Numbered from the stretch's first letter, positions 40,804-51,987 are shown. The stretch is 64,000 nucleotides of DNA from Variovorax sp. PBS-H4 (GCF_901827205.1 NZ_LR594675.1:4898001-4962000), one strand, 5' to 3'. Made by a program: numbers and translations. The notes: generated by a model from the sequence alone, not told the origin.

Positions 40804-41406
40804 ATGCCTTGTTATGCGCTCGAAGGCGTGGTGCCGGTGGTCGACCCCGGCGCTTACGTACACCCCACCGCCGTGCTGATCGGCGACGTGATCGTGGGCC
40901 CGGGCTGCTACGTCGGACCTTGTGCCAGCCTGCGCGGCGACTTCGGGCGCATCGTGCTGGAGCGCGGCGCGAACGTGCAGGACAACTGCGTGATCCACGG
41001 CTTTCCCGACCAGGACACGGTAGTCGAGCAAGACGGCCACATCGGCCACGGCGCAGTGCTGCACAGCTGTGTCGTGCGGCGCGACGCGCTGGTCGGCATG
41101 AATGCGGTGGTGATGGACGAGGCCGAGATCGGCGAATCGGCTTTCGTCGCGGCCTGCGCGTTCGTGCCGGCCGGCATGAAGGTGCCGGCGCGCAGCTTGG
41201 TGGCCGGCGTGCCGGCGCGCGTGCGGCGCGAGCTCGGCGAGGAGGAGATCGCCTGGAAACAGGAAGGTACGCGGACCTACCAGGACCTCACCCGGCGCTG
41301 CCTCGCAAGCCTGGTCGAAGTACAGCCGCTGGCCGCGGCCGAGCAGGACCGGCCGCGCCTTCAATCGCCTGACGTGCGCCCCCTGATCGCTACGCGGCGC
41401 GGCTGA
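40804..41406 (+). CDS. paaY: Phenylacetate pathway thioesterase/carbonic anhydrase-like protein PaaY
   Basis: Left-handed beta-helix (gamma-carbonic anhydrase-like) protein of 200 residues with hexapeptide repeats across about 15-150 and zinc-ligand histidines in the family positions ([19 protein letters not shown]). In the paa system PaaY acts as a thioesterase that removes toxic ring-derived CoA esters. A GGGAG ribosome site precedes the ATG. Divergent from paaG. Confidence 0.92.
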   Translation: MPCYALEGVVPVVDPGAYVHPTAVLIGDVIVGPGCYVGPCASLRGDFGRIVLERGANVQDNCVIHGFPDQDTVVEQDGHIGHGAVLHSCVVRRDALVGMNAVVMDEAEIGESAFVAACAFVPAGMKVPARSLVAGVPARVRRELGEEEIAWKQEGTRTYQDLTRRCLASLVEVQPLAAAEQDRPRLQSPDVRPLIATRRG

Positions 41407-41421
41407 GCCTTCAGGGGCTTC

Positions 41422-42087
41422 CTACTCGCCTCGACGCAGCTTGCGCGCACCGGCGATCGCGCGCTCGCCCTTGGGCGACAGCGCAGGCGGCAGCTCCACT
41501 GCGCGAACACCGCCGAAGAACAGGTCGGCAACCATGTGGCCAATGGCCTCGTGGTCGAGCTCGCGGCCGGGTTTCATCCAGGTGAACATCCAGTTGATCA
41601 TGCCGAAGAGCAGCATCGCCATGGGCTTGCCGAGCTTGCTCGCGGGGGCCTCGCCGCGCACCTCCGCGATGGTGCGGGCAAAGGCGGCGACCACGCGTCG
41701 CTCGACGCCGATGATGCGCTCTTGATCCTCCTCGCGCAGGAAGCGCACGTCCTCGGTCAGCACGCGCTGGGCGTTCTGCGCCATCGCGTATTCGGCCACG
41801 AAGCTGCGGATCAGCGCGTTCAGGCGCGCCTCGGGCGTCGCGTGTTCGCGCAGCACCTCTTCCACCACGGCCTCGAGGCGCTGGACGTGCTCCTCGGCAA
41901 TGCGTACGGCAAGGTCGTGCTTGTCGCGCACGTAGTGGTAGAGCGTCGCCTTGGAGACGCCGCAAGCCGCGGCCACCTCGTTCATCGACGTGCCCGCGTA
42001 GCCGCGCTGCGCGAACAACTGCGCCGCATTCGAAAGAATCATTTCTCGCTGGCCGTCGTAGCCAGCCGGGTCACGCACGCGAGCCAT
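41422..42087 (-). CDS. paaR: TetR family regulator, PaaR type
   Basis: A 221-residue TetR regulator with an N-terminal HTH (about 12-58: AAQLFAQRGYAGTSMNEVAAACGVSKATLYHYV) and a ligand-binding C-terminal domain. It converges with paaY, and its presumed operator lies between paaG and paaY. In related Burkholderiales PaaR represses paa genes until phenylacetyl-CoA binds. Identity as PaaR rests on context plus domain. Confidence 0.85.
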   Translation of the reverse strand: MARVRDPAGYDGQREMILSNAAQLFAQRGYAGTSMNEVAAACGVSKATLYHYVRDKHDLAVRIAEEHVQRLEAVVEEVLREHATPEARLNALIRSFVAEYAMAQNAQRVLTEDVRFLREEDQERIIGVERRVVAAFARTIAEVRGEAPASKLGKPMAMLLFGMINWMFTWMKPGRELDHEAIGHMVADLFFGGVRAVELPPALSPKGERAIAGARKLRRGE

Positions 42088-42138
42088 CCGGCAGCGCCCT
42101 TTCCGTCGATGTTGTGCCGCGCCGATGATGGCACGCCG

Positions 42139-43434
42139 TCAAAGCGCGCAGGTCCTGAACCCGAAGAATCCGTCGTCCCGCTCCGGCCAGGCGAAGCCGC
42201 GGTGCTTGGGCGACCGCAGGCGCGCGCGGGTGGCGGCTGAAGCGCCGCGCAGCACGCGCGCCGTGCCGAAGGCGGGCTGCGGATCGAACTCGCTGCCCGC
42301 GCTCCAAGGGTCGGCGCGGAAATCCGGCCAGGGCTGCAGGGTGCCCGCGGTCCACTCGTGCACGTCGGCCCACCGGAAGCCGTGCCGCACCGCCGTGTGG
42401 GCAGCGATCTCCCATTCGACCTCGGTCGCGAGCCGGCGTCCGGCCCAGCGTGCCCAGGCATCGGCCTCCCACCAGCTCACATGCACCGCGCTCTGGTTGC
42501 CCGCCGCGCGCATGGGCCGGCCGAAGCGCTGCTGCAACACCGAGCCGCCGCTGCCGCGCCGCGCGGCACCGATCTGCTCCACATGGCGCGGGCCCCGTCG
42601 TCCCTCGGCTTGTGCAGCGAGCCAGGCCAGCCCGCCCGGCAGCCACAGCTCTTCGCGGTCGTACCCGCCGTCGTCGACGAACTCCACGTACTGGCTCCAG
42701 GTGATGGGCTGTGCATCGATCTCGAACTCGGGTATCTCCAGCGTGCGCTGACCGCGCTCCTGCGCGAAAGCGAAGCCGGGCTCGTCGACGCCGAGCGTCC
42801 AGGCCGTGGCCGGCATCAGCAGCGGCGCATGTTCCACCGGCGCCGGCCAGGCCTCGATGCCCAGCGGCAGGCCGAGGGTCTGCGCCATCACCACCAGTTG
42901 CTCGCCGCGCAGGTCTTCATGGAACAGCGCCAGCCGGTAAAAGTAAAGGCCGGCATCGGTCTCGACCGCATGCTCCAGCAGTTCGAGCGTGCTCTCCAGT
43001 GTCTCGAGCAGGTAGGCCTTGGTCAGCGAGAGGTTGGGCAGATCCGGCGACCAGCGCGCCTTGGCTTCGATCTGCGCCGGGTTCCACCAGGCATCCGCCT
43101 GAGGCTCGATGGCGGCGAGCCGCGTGGGCCGCACCGGGCAGTCGGCGCCGAAGGCGCGCTGCGTGTTGCGCGCTATCCACCATTCGGAAAACCAGCCGAT
43201 GTGGCCGGCGAGCCAGAGCGGTGGATCGATGCCCTCCTGCCGCGGCACTGCCAGGGCCTCGGAGCCCAGCGCCTGCTCGTAAAGCGACAGCAGGTGCAGC
43301 GTGTGGTTGCGCGCGTCGATCAGCGCCAGCGAGAGCAGTTCGCGGCCTGCGCGCCGCATCTCGGGCGAGTCGATGGCGTGGGGACGCTGACCGGAGCTGC
43401 CGAAAGGCGGTCGTGACGGCGGACTCGAAGGCAT
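42139..43434 (-). CDS. EgtB/SenA-like non-haem iron sulfoxide/selenoxide synthase family protein
   Basis: A 431-residue protein with an N-terminal DinB-like domain (about 35-190) and a C-terminal formylglycine-generating-enzyme-like domain (about 205-431, ending in RDDGFFGFRTC). This is the architecture of EgtB (ergothioneine) and SenA (selenoneine) synthases, which join a chalcogen to hercynine. Neither egtD nor senB/senC is nearby. The first histidine ligand region (GHIGWFSEWW, H78) is present, but the H-x3-H-x-E motif reads H172-E-D-L-R176-G-E178: the second histidine is arginine. Loss of an iron ligand could mean altered or lost activity. The N-terminal 27 residues are Pro/Ser-rich and may not be translated. 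Confidence 0.75.
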   Translation of the reverse strand: MPSSPPSRPPFGSSGQRPHAIDSPEMRRAGRELLSLALIDARNHTLHLLSLYEQALGSEALAVPRQEGIDPPLWLAGHIGWFSEWWIARNTQRAFGADCPVRPTRLAAIEPQADAWWNPAQIEAKARWSPDLPNLSLTKAYLLETLESTLELLEHAVETDAGLYFYRLALFHEDLRGEQLVVMAQTLGLPLGIEAWPAPVEHAPLLMPATAWTLGVDEPGFAFAQERGQRTLEIPEFEIDAQPITWSQYVEFVDDGGYDREELWLPGGLAWLAAQAEGRRGPRHVEQIGAARRGSGGSVLQQRFGRPMRAAGNQSAVHVSWWEADAWARWAGRRLATEVEWEIAAHTAVRHGFRWADVHEWTAGTLQPWPDFRADPWSAGSEFDPQPAFGTARVLRGASAATRARLRSPKHRGFAWPERDDGFFGFRTCAL

Positions 43435-43591
43435 GGGCCATTATGGCCACCGCCTTCGCGCAACGCGGGAGCACTTCGCAGGGAAAACCCGCCGAGGGCG
43501 CCGGGCGGGCGTTCTGCGCGGCGAGTTAACATTCCGGGCTTTGCGCCGACCCTACCCGACAGGCGCGGAAACCATCCCAAAGAGACATACC

Positions 43592-44131
43592 TTGTCCGTA
43601 TTCCTCAAGTTCGCGCTGGCCATGGACTGGATCAGCGCCCAGCTCGGCAAGCTGGCGGCGTGGGCCGTGCTCGCCGCCTCCGTGATCTCCGCCGGCAACG
43701 CCTTTGTGCGCTACGGCCTGGACTTCAGCTCCAACGCGTGGCTTGAGATCCAGTGGTATCTGTTCGCCGCGACCGTGATGCTCGGCGCGCCGCTGGTGCT
43801 GAAGCTCAACGAGCATGTGCGGGTGGACATCATCTACGGCAAGCTCAAGCGCAACGGCCCGGTCTACGTCGATCTGTTCGGACTGCTGTTCTTCCTGTTG
43901 CCCGTGATGGGCCTGCTGTTCTGGCTCACTCTCCCCTTCTTCCTCGGCATGCTGAGGAGCGGCGAGATGTCCGGCAACATCGGTGGCCTGATCCGCTGGC
44001 CGGCCGCGCTGATGATGCCGGTCGGCTTCGGCGCCGTATTCCTGCAAGGCGTGGCCGAGGTGATCAAGCGCGTCGCCTATCTGCGCGGCCTGATCGAGAT
44101 GGATACGCACTACGAGAAGCCGGTGCAGTAA
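43592..44131 (+). CDS. TRAP transporter small permease (DctQ)
   Basis: A 179-residue DctQ-type membrane protein with four segments (about 17-36, 53-72, 90-110, 130-150) and the conserved small-subunit pattern around SSNAWLEIQWYLF. The start is taken as TTG at 43592, preceded by an AAAGAGAC ribosome-like site; ATG at 43622 is the alternative and would lose the first ten residues. Followed 39 bases later by dctM. TRAP systems import organic acids using the sodium or proton gradient. Confidence 0.88.
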   Translation: MSVFLKFALAMDWISAQLGKLAAWAVLAASVISAGNAFVRYGLDFSSNAWLEIQWYLFAATVMLGAPLVLKLNEHVRVDIIYGKLKRNGPVYVDLFGLLFFLLPVMGLLFWLTLPFFLGMLRSGEMSGNIGGLIRWPAALMMPVGFGAVFLQGVAEVIKRVAYLRGLIEMDTHYEKPVQ

Positions 44132-44170
44132 GCACCACCCCCACACGCGCCGCTTCCCAGGACAAGAAAA

Positions 44171-45735
<1,565 letters not shown>

Positions 45736-45739
<4 letters not shown>

Positions 45740-46215
45740 ACCCCGCCGAGCGCGATACGGCCGGACCGCTCGAAAGCCCCGCCTACCCGCCCCTGGTGCG
45801 GATCCTGGCCGTGGTGCTGATCGTCGACCTGCTGGCCTTCGGTCTGTGGAGCCTGCCTGCGCTGCGCAGCGCCGTGTGGTCGACACCGAGCCTGCTGCTG
45901 TTCGGAGGCGCCACGGCCTGCATCGCGTGGGTCGGCTACTGGATCGTCTACAGCCGCACGCGGCTCGAAGGCGATGTGCTGACGCAGACCTGGATCTGGA
46001 ACCGGCGAGCGGACGCGGCGAAGGTCACGCAGCTCAAGCTGGTGCATTGGCGTTGGGTGGACCGCATCGTCGCGCCGCGGCTGCTGGTGCGGCAGGGCCC
46101 GGCGGTTACCTGGTTCCACTCCGCCGATGCGCGGCTTTTGACGCGCTTTGCCGAACGCGTGGCCGAGCGGCTGCCTCTGGACAGAGCCACGTCTTCAGCG
46201 CAACGACCTGGCTGA
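45736..46215 (+). CDS. Two-segment membrane protein in TRAP operon
   Basis: A 159-residue protein with two hydrophobic segments (about 21-42 and 51-72) and a soluble C-terminal part that is Arg- and Trp-rich and resembles PH-like bacterial membrane domains (VLTQTWIWNRR, KLVHWRWVDRIV). It starts with GTG inside the end of dctM (GTGA overlap), so it is translated with the transporter. Not recognised beyond that; a TRAP accessory role is inference. Confidence 0.68.
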
Positions 46216-46233
46216 GGCAATGTTGCACCGGGC

Positions 46234-46261
46234 AAAAAAAACCCCGCCGTGACCGGCGGGG
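46234..46261. terminator. Bidirectional intrinsic terminator between TRAP operon and dctP
   Basis: Perfect eight-base stem CCCCGCCG (46242-46249) and CGGCGGGG (46254-46261), four-base loop. It is preceded on the plus strand by a run of A (46234-46241), which is the T tract for the minus-strand dctP transcript, and followed by T-rich sequence (CTTGTTGCTT) for the plus-strand dctQM transcript. Confidence 0.85.
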
Positions 46262-46296
46262 CTTGTTGCTTCAGGATCAGGAAGCGAAGGTCCCGA

Positions 46297-47376
46297 TTAC
46301 AGCTTCTGCTGCTGCATGAAGCGATCGAAGGTGCCTTCGGTGAAGCGGAACCAGGCGTTCTGATCGGCCAGGAACTTGGCCCAGTCGCCGTAGATCTTCT
46401 TCCACTCCGGGTTGGTGTTGTTCAGATCAGCGTAGATCTGCTGTGACGACTTGAAGGCGGCGTTCATCACGTCCTGCGTGAAAGGCTTGAGCACGGTGCC
46501 CGAGCCGACCAGCTGCTTCAGTGCCACCGGGTTGCGCGCGTCGTACTTCGCCGTCATGGTGATGTTGGCATGTGCGGCCGCCGCTTCGACGATGGCCTTG
46601 TACTCGGCGGACAGGCCTTCCCACGCCTTCGTGTTGATGTAGAAGTCGAGCTGCGGACCGCCTTCCCACCAGCCGGGGTAGTAGTAGAACTTCGCGACCT
46701 TGTTGAAGCCGAGCTTCTGGTCGTCGTAAGGGCCGACCCACTCGAGTGCATCGAGCGTGCCCTTCTCGAGTGCGGGGTACAGGTCGGCACCGGGGATCGA
46801 CTGCGGGATGACGCCGAAGGGCTCGAGCACCTTGCCCGCGAAGGGATTGGTGCGGAACTTCAGGCCCTTCAGGTCCGCGACCGACTTGATCTCCTTGCGG
46901 AACCAGCCGCCCATCTGCGCGCCCGTGTTGCCGCCGGGCAGGTTGAAGATGTTGTACTTGGCGTAGAAGGCACGCATCAGCTTGAGACCGTTGCCTTCGT
47001 ACATCCAGGCGTTCATCTGGCGCGTGTTCATGCCGAAGGGCACTGCGCAGCCAAGGCAGAAGGTCGGGTCCTTGCCGTAGAAGTAATAGGGTGCGGTATG
47101 CGCCATTTCGACGGAGGCGTTCTGCACGCCGTCGACCACACCGAAGGCCGGCATGAGCTCGCCGCCGGCATGCACCGAGATCTGGAACTTGCCGCTGGTT
47201 GCGTCGCTCACCTGCTTGGCGAACACCTCGGCCGTCCCGTAGATTGTGTCCAGCGACTTGGGAAAGCTCGAGGCCAGGCGCCAGCGCACTGCCGCCTGCG
47301 CGTGGACTGCGGGCGCGATGCCGGCAGCGAGGACGCCGGCGATGCCTGCGTTTTTGATAAGGGAACGACGATCCAT
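46297..47376 (-). CDS. TRAP transporter substrate-binding protein (DctP)
   Basis: Periplasmic TRAP-binding protein of 359 residues. It carries a twin-arginine-like leader (MDRRSLIKNAGIAG) with cleavage after about residue 27 (VHA), so export may go through Tat. The mature part begins VRWRLASSFPKSLDTIYG and has the FRTNPFAGKVLEPFGVIP ligand loop with the conserved arginine; this is the mannitol/chloroaromatic branch (COG4663 type). It is convergent with dctQM, so the system is split across two transcripts. Ligand unknown, probably an organic acid. Confidence 0.9.
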   Translation of the reverse strand: MDRRSLIKNAGIAGVLAAGIAPAVHAQAAVRWRLASSFPKSLDTIYGTAEVFAKQVSDATSGKFQISVHAGGELMPAFGVVDGVQNASVEMAHTAPYYFYGKDPTFCLGCAVPFGMNTRQMNAWMYEGNGLKLMRAFYAKYNIFNLPGGNTGAQMGGWFRKEIKSVADLKGLKFRTNPFAGKVLEPFGVIPQSIPGADLYPALEKGTLDALEWVGPYDDQKLGFNKVAKFYYYPGWWEGGPQLDFYINTKAWEGLSAEYKAIVEAAAAHANITMTAKYDARNPVALKQLVGSGTVLKPFTQDVMNAAFKSSQQIYADLNNTNPEWKKIYGDWAKFLADQNAWFRFTEGTFDRFMQQQKL

Positions 47377-47400
47377 TTGAGGTTGACTCCGAGTGCTTGG

Positions 47401-47431
47401 AAAAAACAAGAACGCGGCTCGTGGCCGCGTT
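47401..47431 (-). terminator. dxs intrinsic terminator
   Basis: Stem AACGCGGC (47411-47418) and GCCGCGTT (47424-47431) with a five-base loop; on the minus strand it is followed by a T-rich run (47401-47410). It lies 40 bases after the dxs stop and before the dctP start, so it ends the xseB-ispA-dxs transcript. Confidence 0.85.
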
Positions 47432-47471
47432 GCCGACTTTGCTGTCGAGGCAGCAAGATTGTAAAAAGTGC

Positions 47472-49355
47472 TTACATGACCCCGGGGCGGGTTTTCCCTG
47501 CGGGCTCGCTCGCGCCAAAGCGCTCGCGAATCGACCGCTCGATGCCCGGCGCATCGAGCCCGATGCTCGACAGCAGCTTGGCAGGATCGCCATGCTCGAT
47601 GAATCGGTCGGGCAGGCCCAGCTGCAGCACGGGCCGCAGCACATCGGCCGCCTGCAGCGCCTCGATGACCGCACTGCCCGCGCCACCCATCACGGCGCCT
47701 TCTTCGAGGGTGACGATGCAGTCGTGGGTGGCCACGGTCTCCAGCAGCAGCTCGACGTCGAGCGGCTTGACCCAGCGCATGTTGAGCACCGTGGCATCGA
47801 GTGCCTCGGCAGCCTTGAGCGCCGGATACAGCAAGGTGCCGAAGACCACGATCGCAATGCGCCGGCCCGAGCGGCGCAGTTCGCCCTTGCCGAAGGGCAG
47901 CGCGTCGAGCCCCGCCGGTGCCGCCACGCCGGCGCCGGCGCCCCGCGGGTAGCGCACCGCTACCGGATGGTCCTGGCCGAAGGCGCTGGAAAGCAGCTGC
48001 CGGCACTCGGCTTCATCCGCCGGACAGGCCAGGCTCATGTTGGGAATGCAGCGGATGAAGGGGATGTCGTAGGCGCCCGCATGGGTGGCGCCATCGGCGC
48101 CGACCAGGCCTGCGCGGTCGAGCGCGAACACGACCGGAAGGTTCTGGATCGCCACGTCGTGGATCATCTGGTCGTACGCGCGCTGCAGGAAAGTCGAGTA
48201 GATCGCGACCACCGGCTTGAGTCCTTCGCACGCCAGGCCGGCGGCGAAGGTGACGGCGTGCTGCTCGGCAATGCCGACGTCGTAGTAGCGCTCCGGGAAG
48301 CGCTGCGCGAACTCGACCAGCCCCGAGCCCTCGCGCATCGCGGGCGTGATGCCGACCAGCCGGCTGTCCTGCGCCGCCATGTCGCACAGCCACTGGCCGA
48401 AGACCTGCGTGAAGGTCTGCTTGGGCGCCGTGGCGGGCTTGACCAGGCCAATGGCCGGATCGAACTTGGTGGGCCCGTGGTAGGCCACCGGGTCGGCTTC
48501 TGCCAGCTTGTAGCCCTGGCCCTTCTTCGTGACCACGTGCAGGAACTGGGGCCCGTGCAGGTGCTTGAGGTTCTCGAGGGTCGGCACCAGCGAGTCGAGG
48601 TCGTGGCCGTCGATCGGGCCCACGTAGTTGAAGCCGAACTGTTCGAAGAGCGTCGCCGGCACCACCATGCCCTTGGCATGCTGCTCCAGGCGCTTGGCCA
48701 GCTCGAACAGCGGCGGCGCGGCGCGCAGCACGCTCTTGCCCACGTTCTTGGCCGCGGCGTAGAAATTGCCGCTCATCAGCTGCGCGAGGTAGCGGTTGAG
48801 GGCGCCCACCGGCGGGCTGATCGACATGTCGTTGTCGTTGAGGATGACGAGCAGCTTGCAGTCGTACACGCCCGCGTTGTTGAGCGCCTCGAAGGCCATG
48901 CCGGCGGTCATCGCGCCGTCGCCGATGATCGCGACCGCGTGCCGGTCTTCGCCCTTCTGCTTGGCCGCCAGCGCCATGCCCAGCGCGGCCGAAATGCTGG
49001 TCGAGGAATGCGCGGTGCCGAAGGTGTCGTACTCGCTTTCGCTGCGCTGCGGGAAGCCGGAAATGCCGCCGAGCTGGCGCAGGCTGGGCATGCGCTCGCG
49101 CCGTCCGGTGAGGATCTTGTGCGGATAGGTCTGGTGGCCCACGTCCCACACCAGCCGGTCGTGCGGCGTGTTGAACACGTGGTGCAGCGCCACCGTGAGC
49201 TCGACCGTACCGAGGTTCGAGCTCAAGTGCCCGCCGGTGCGCGAGACGTTGTCGAGCACGCAGCTGCGCACCTCGTCGGCCAGCTGCTTGAGCTGCGCGC
49301 GATCGAAGTGCCGCAAGGCGGAGGGGTCGTGGAGAGTGGGAAGCAGCGGGGCCAT
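47472..49355 (-). CDS. dxs: 1-deoxy-D-xylulose-5-phosphate synthase
   Basis: First step of the MEP isoprenoid pathway: pyruvate plus glyceraldehyde 3-phosphate to DXP, using thiamine diphosphate. The 627-residue protein has the TPP motif ([18 protein letters not shown] followed by NDN), the HTSTSIS stretch of the N-terminal half and transketolase central and C-terminal domains. Length is normal. Starts 15 bases after ispA ends; together they form the common xseB-ispA-dxs operon. Confidence 0.97.
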   Translation of the reverse strand: MAPLLPTLHDPSALRHFDRAQLKQLADEVRSCVLDNVSRTGGHLSSNLGTVELTVALHHVFNTPHDRLVWDVGHQTYPHKILTGRRERMPSLRQLGGISGFPQRSESEYDTFGTAHSSTSISAALGMALAAKQKGEDRHAVAIIGDGAMTAGMAFEALNNAGVYDCKLLVILNDNDMSISPPVGALNRYLAQLMSGNFYAAAKNVGKSVLRAAPPLFELAKRLEQHAKGMVVPATLFEQFGFNYVGPIDGHDLDSLVPTLENLKHLHGPQFLHVVTKKGQGYKLAEADPVAYHGPTKFDPAIGLVKPATAPKQTFTQVFGQWLCDMAAQDSRLVGITPAMREGSGLVEFAQRFPERYYDVGIAEQHAVTFAAGLACEGLKPVVAIYSTFLQRAYDQMIHDVAIQNLPVVFALDRAGLVGADGATHAGAYDIPFIRCIPNMSLACPADEAECRQLLSSAFGQDHPVAVRYPRGAGAGVAAPAGLDALPFGKGELRRSGRRIAIVVFGTLLYPALKAAEALDATVLNMRWVKPLDVELLLETVATHDCIVTLEEGAVMGGAGSAVIEALQAADVLRPVLQLGLPDRFIEHGDPAKLLSSIGLDAPGIERSIRERFGASEPAGKTRPGVM

Positions 49356-49370
49356 GGGGTTTGTCGTTGT

Positions 49371-50336
49371 CTATCTATCGCGGTCCACGACCATGTAGGC
49401 CAGCGCACGCAATGCACCAGTATCGGCCAGCCGGCTGCGGTCGAGAGCCCGCAGCGCGTCGACCAGCAGCTCGCGCGCCTGCGCACGCGCGCCGTCGAGG
49501 CCGAGCAGCGAGACGTAGGTCGGTTTGTCGCTCGCTGCGTCCTTGCCCGCGGTCTTGCCCAGGGTCTGCGAGTCGGCCGTGACATCGAGGATGTCGTCCA
49601 CCACCTGAAAGGCCAGGCCGATCGCGGCGCCGTAGGCACGCAGTGCATCGAGCGCCTCGGCATCGATGGTGCCGCACGCAGCGCCCATTTCGACGCTGCC
49701 CTGCAGCAGGGCGCCGGTCTTCAGGCGATGCATCTCGCGCAGCTGCGCCTCGTCGAGCGCGAGTCCGACGCTGGCCAGGTCGATCGCCTGGCCGCCGGCC
49801 ATGCCCTGGCTGCCGGCTGCGCGCGCCAGCAGGCGGCAGAGCCGGGCCTGCACCTCGGGTGCGACGCCTTCGCTTTCGGGCGTGAGCAGCTCGAAGGCCA
49901 AGGCCTGCAGGGCATCGCCCGCGAGCAGCGCGTCGGCCTCGCCGAACTTCACATGCACCGTCGGCTTGCCGCGGCGCAGCACGTCGTTGTCCATGCACGG
50001 CAGGTCATCGTGCACCAGCGAATAGGCATGGATCAGCTCGGCAGCGCAGGCGGCACGCAGCGCCGCCTCGGCGTGGCCACCGACCGACTCGCTGGCGGCG
50101 AAGACCAGCAAGGGCCGCAGCCGCTTGCCGCCGTCGAGCACGGCGTAGCGCATTGCATCGCCCAGCAGCACCGGCGCATCGACGCCGACCCAGCGCGACA
50201 GTGCGGCTTCGACGCGCGCAAGCAGCGGTTCGCTCCAGGCTGCAAGGCGCCGCGAGTCCCAGCGCATGGCATCCGTCGGTGTCGAACTACCTTCGGCTGC
50301 AGTGCCAGCGCGATCGGGCGGCCGGACGGCGCTCAT
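49371..50336 (-). CDS. ispA: Farnesyl diphosphate synthase
   Basis: Trans-prenyltransferase of 321 residues condensing IPP with DMAPP and geranyl-PP. The first aspartate-rich motif is D110-D111-x4-D116 (DDLPCMD, bacterial IspA type) and the second is DDILD further on, with the [13 protein letters not shown] helix between. The first 25 residues are a non-conserved polar extension; a later start at M24 is plausible. ATGA-type overlap with xseB. Confidence 0.95.
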   Translation of the reverse strand: MSAVRPPDRAGTAAEGSSTPTDAMRWDSRRLAAWSEPLLARVEAALSRWVGVDAPVLLGDAMRYAVLDGGKRLRPLLVFAASESVGGHAEAALRAACAAELIHAYSLVHDDLPCMDNDVLRRGKPTVHVKFGEADALLAGDALQALAFELLTPESEGVAPEVQARLCRLLARAAGSQGMAGGQAIDLASVGLALDEAQLREMHRLKTGALLQGSVEMGAACGTIDAEALDALRAYGAAIGLAFQVVDDILDVTADSQTLGKTAGKDAASDKPTYVSLLGLDGARAQARELLVDALRALDRSRLADTGALRALAYMVVDRDR

Positions 50337-50602
50337 TCCCCAGCCCAGGCCTTGAGGCCGTTCGCGTCAAGCACCTTGATCTGATCTTCGACAGCCTGCA
50401 GCTTGTCGCGGCAGAAGGCCAGCAGTGCCGCGCCTCGCTGGTAGCTGACGAGCAACTGGTCGAGCGGGAGCTGCCCCGATTCGAGCTCGGCCACCAGCTG
50501 CTCGAGTTCCTGAAGGCCGGCCTCGTAGCTCGCGGGCAGCGCGCCGGTGTCGGGAGCGGCGGGTGAAGAAGCAGGCGGGGAGGAAGCGGACACCTTGGGC
50601 AT
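50333..50602 (-). CDS. xseB: Exodeoxyribonuclease VII small subunit
   Basis: Small 89-residue helical subunit of exonuclease VII. The C-terminal helical hairpin ([33 protein letters not shown]) is diagnostic. The N-terminal 25 residues are Ser/Pro/Ala-rich linker. First gene of the minus-strand operon and overlapped by ispA. The large subunit xseA is not in the window. Confidence 0.93.
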   Translation of the reverse strand: MPKVSASSPPASSPAAPDTGALPASYEAGLQELEQLVAELESGQLPLDQLLVSYQRGAALLAFCRDKLQAVEDQIKVLDANGLKAWAGE

Positions 50603-50732
50603 GCGGGGGTGGGAATGAAACGGGGCATTTTAGGACGGGGGGCACCATGGCACGCCTCGCAGGCCCATCTGCCCCGCCTCCAAAGCCCTTCGCATCGAGG
50701 GCAAAGCAGCAGCACGCCTATTTTTCCCGGGG

Positions 50733-50776
50733 TACAATCCCCCGCTCTCGCGCCGGCGCCCGCCGGCGATTTTCTT
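50733..50776 (+). promoter_or_regulatory. Promoter-like element and terminator-like hairpin in Rieske gene leader
   Basis: A -10-like TACAAT (50733-50738) flanked by GGGG/CCCC is followed by a strong hairpin: CGCCGGC (50751-50757), four-base loop, GCCGGCG (50762-50768), then ATTTTCTT to 50776. This is the layout of an intrinsic terminator on the plus strand, 71 bases before the Rieske gene start. No plus-strand gene lies upstream for over 4 kb, so it may attenuate the Rieske transcript or end a short RNA. No -35 is obvious. Confidence 0.5.
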
Positions 50777-50846
50777 GGGGCCATCCGCGCTTCAGCGGCC
50801 GCTCTTTCGTTCTTTCCTCCCTGTGGGGAGCTTGGTCAGGTCATCC

Positions 50847-51983
50847 ATGTCTGATTTAAGTCTTCAACTGCAGCAGGCTTCCAGCCAACTCCCGGTTTCC
50901 GCGTACTTCGACGAGGCGCTCTATGCCAGCGAGCTGCAAAGCCTTTTTGCCGGCGGTCCGCGCTATGTCGGCCACCGCCTCGCAGTGCCCGAACAAGGCA
51001 ACTACCACGCACTGCCGCAGGAGCAGCAGGGCCGCGCGCTGGTGCATACGCCCAAGGGCGTCGAGCTGATCTCCAACGTATGCCGGCATCGCCAGGCGCT
51101 GATCCTGCAGGGCCGCGGCGCGCTCGATCCGCTGGCCGGCGGCGGCAACATCGTGTGCCCTCTGCACCGCTGGACCTACGCCGCCGCCGACCCGCGCACC
51201 ACCGGCAAGCTGATCGCCGCGCCGCATTTCGCGCAGGACCCGTGCCTTGACTTGCACAACTACCCGCTGACCGAATGGAATGGTCTGCTGTTCGAGCAAG
51301 ACCCGCAAGGCGGGCGCGACGTCGCTGCCGACCTGGCCCGGCTCGGTCCGCGCGCGGACCTCGACTTCGAGGGCTATGCGCTGGACCGCGTTGAGCTGCA
51401 CGAGTGCAACTACAACTGGAAGACCTTCATCGAGGTCTACCTCGAGGACTACCACGTCGGGCCCTTCCATCCCGGTCTCGGCAGCTTCGTCACCTGCGAG
51501 GACCTGCGCTGGGAATTCGGCCACCACCACTCGGTGCAGACGGTGGGCGTCGCCAACCGCCTGGGCCGCGCCGGCAGCCCGGTCTACCAGAAGTGGCAGG
51601 AGCAGCTGCTGAAGTACCGCGAAGGCAAGCCGCCGAAGTACGGTGCGATCTGGCTCACCTACTACCCCCACGTCATGATCGAGTGGTACCCGCACGTGCT
51701 CACCGTCTCGACGCTGCATCCCATGGGACCGCAGAAGACGCTCAACATGGTCGAGTTCTTCTATCCTGAGGAGATCGTCGCCTTCGAGCGCGAATTCGTC
51801 GAAGCGCAGCAGGCCGCCTACATGGAAACCTGCGTCGAGGACGACGAGATCGCCGAGCGCATGGACGCCGGCCGCCGCGCGCTGATGCTGCGCGGCGTCG
51901 ACGAGAGCGGCCCCTATCAAAGCCCGATGGAAGACGGAATGCAGCAGTTCCACGAGTGGTACCGCCGCGAGATGAAGTTCTAG
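50847..51983 (+). CDS. Rieske aromatic-ring-hydroxylating oxygenase alpha subunit
   Basis: A 378-residue Rieske non-haem iron oxygenase. Rieske ligands are C79-x-H81 and C104-x2-H107; the spacing of 22 residues between the pairs exceeds the usual 15-17. Mononuclear iron ligands are in E200-D201-x-H203-x4-H208 (EDYHVGPFHPG). It looks like the single-component alpha-subunit group with choline/carnitine-type relatives; substrate unknown and no reductase is adjacent. Start ATG 50847 (MSDLSLQ) is chosen over the in-frame 50775 start, which would lie in the leader hairpin. First of a seven-gene run. Confidence 0.88.
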   Translation: MSDLSLQLQQASSQLPVSAYFDEALYASELQSLFAGGPRYVGHRLAVPEQGNYHALPQEQQGRALVHTPKGVELISNVCRHRQALILQGRGALDPLAGGGNIVCPLHRWTYAAADPRTTGKLIAAPHFAQDPCLDLHNYPLTEWNGLLFEQDPQGGRDVAADLARLGPRADLDFEGYALDRVELHECNYNWKTFIEVYLEDYHVGPFHPGLGSFVTCEDLRWEFGHHHSVQTVGVANRLGRAGSPVYQKWQEQLLKYREGKPPKYGAIWLTYYPHVMIEWYPHVLTVSTLHPMGPQKTLNMVEFFYPEEIVAFEREFVEAQQAAYMETCVEDDEIAERMDAGRRALMLRGVDESGPYQSPMEDGMQQFHEWYRREMKF

Positions 51984-51987
51984 GGGA

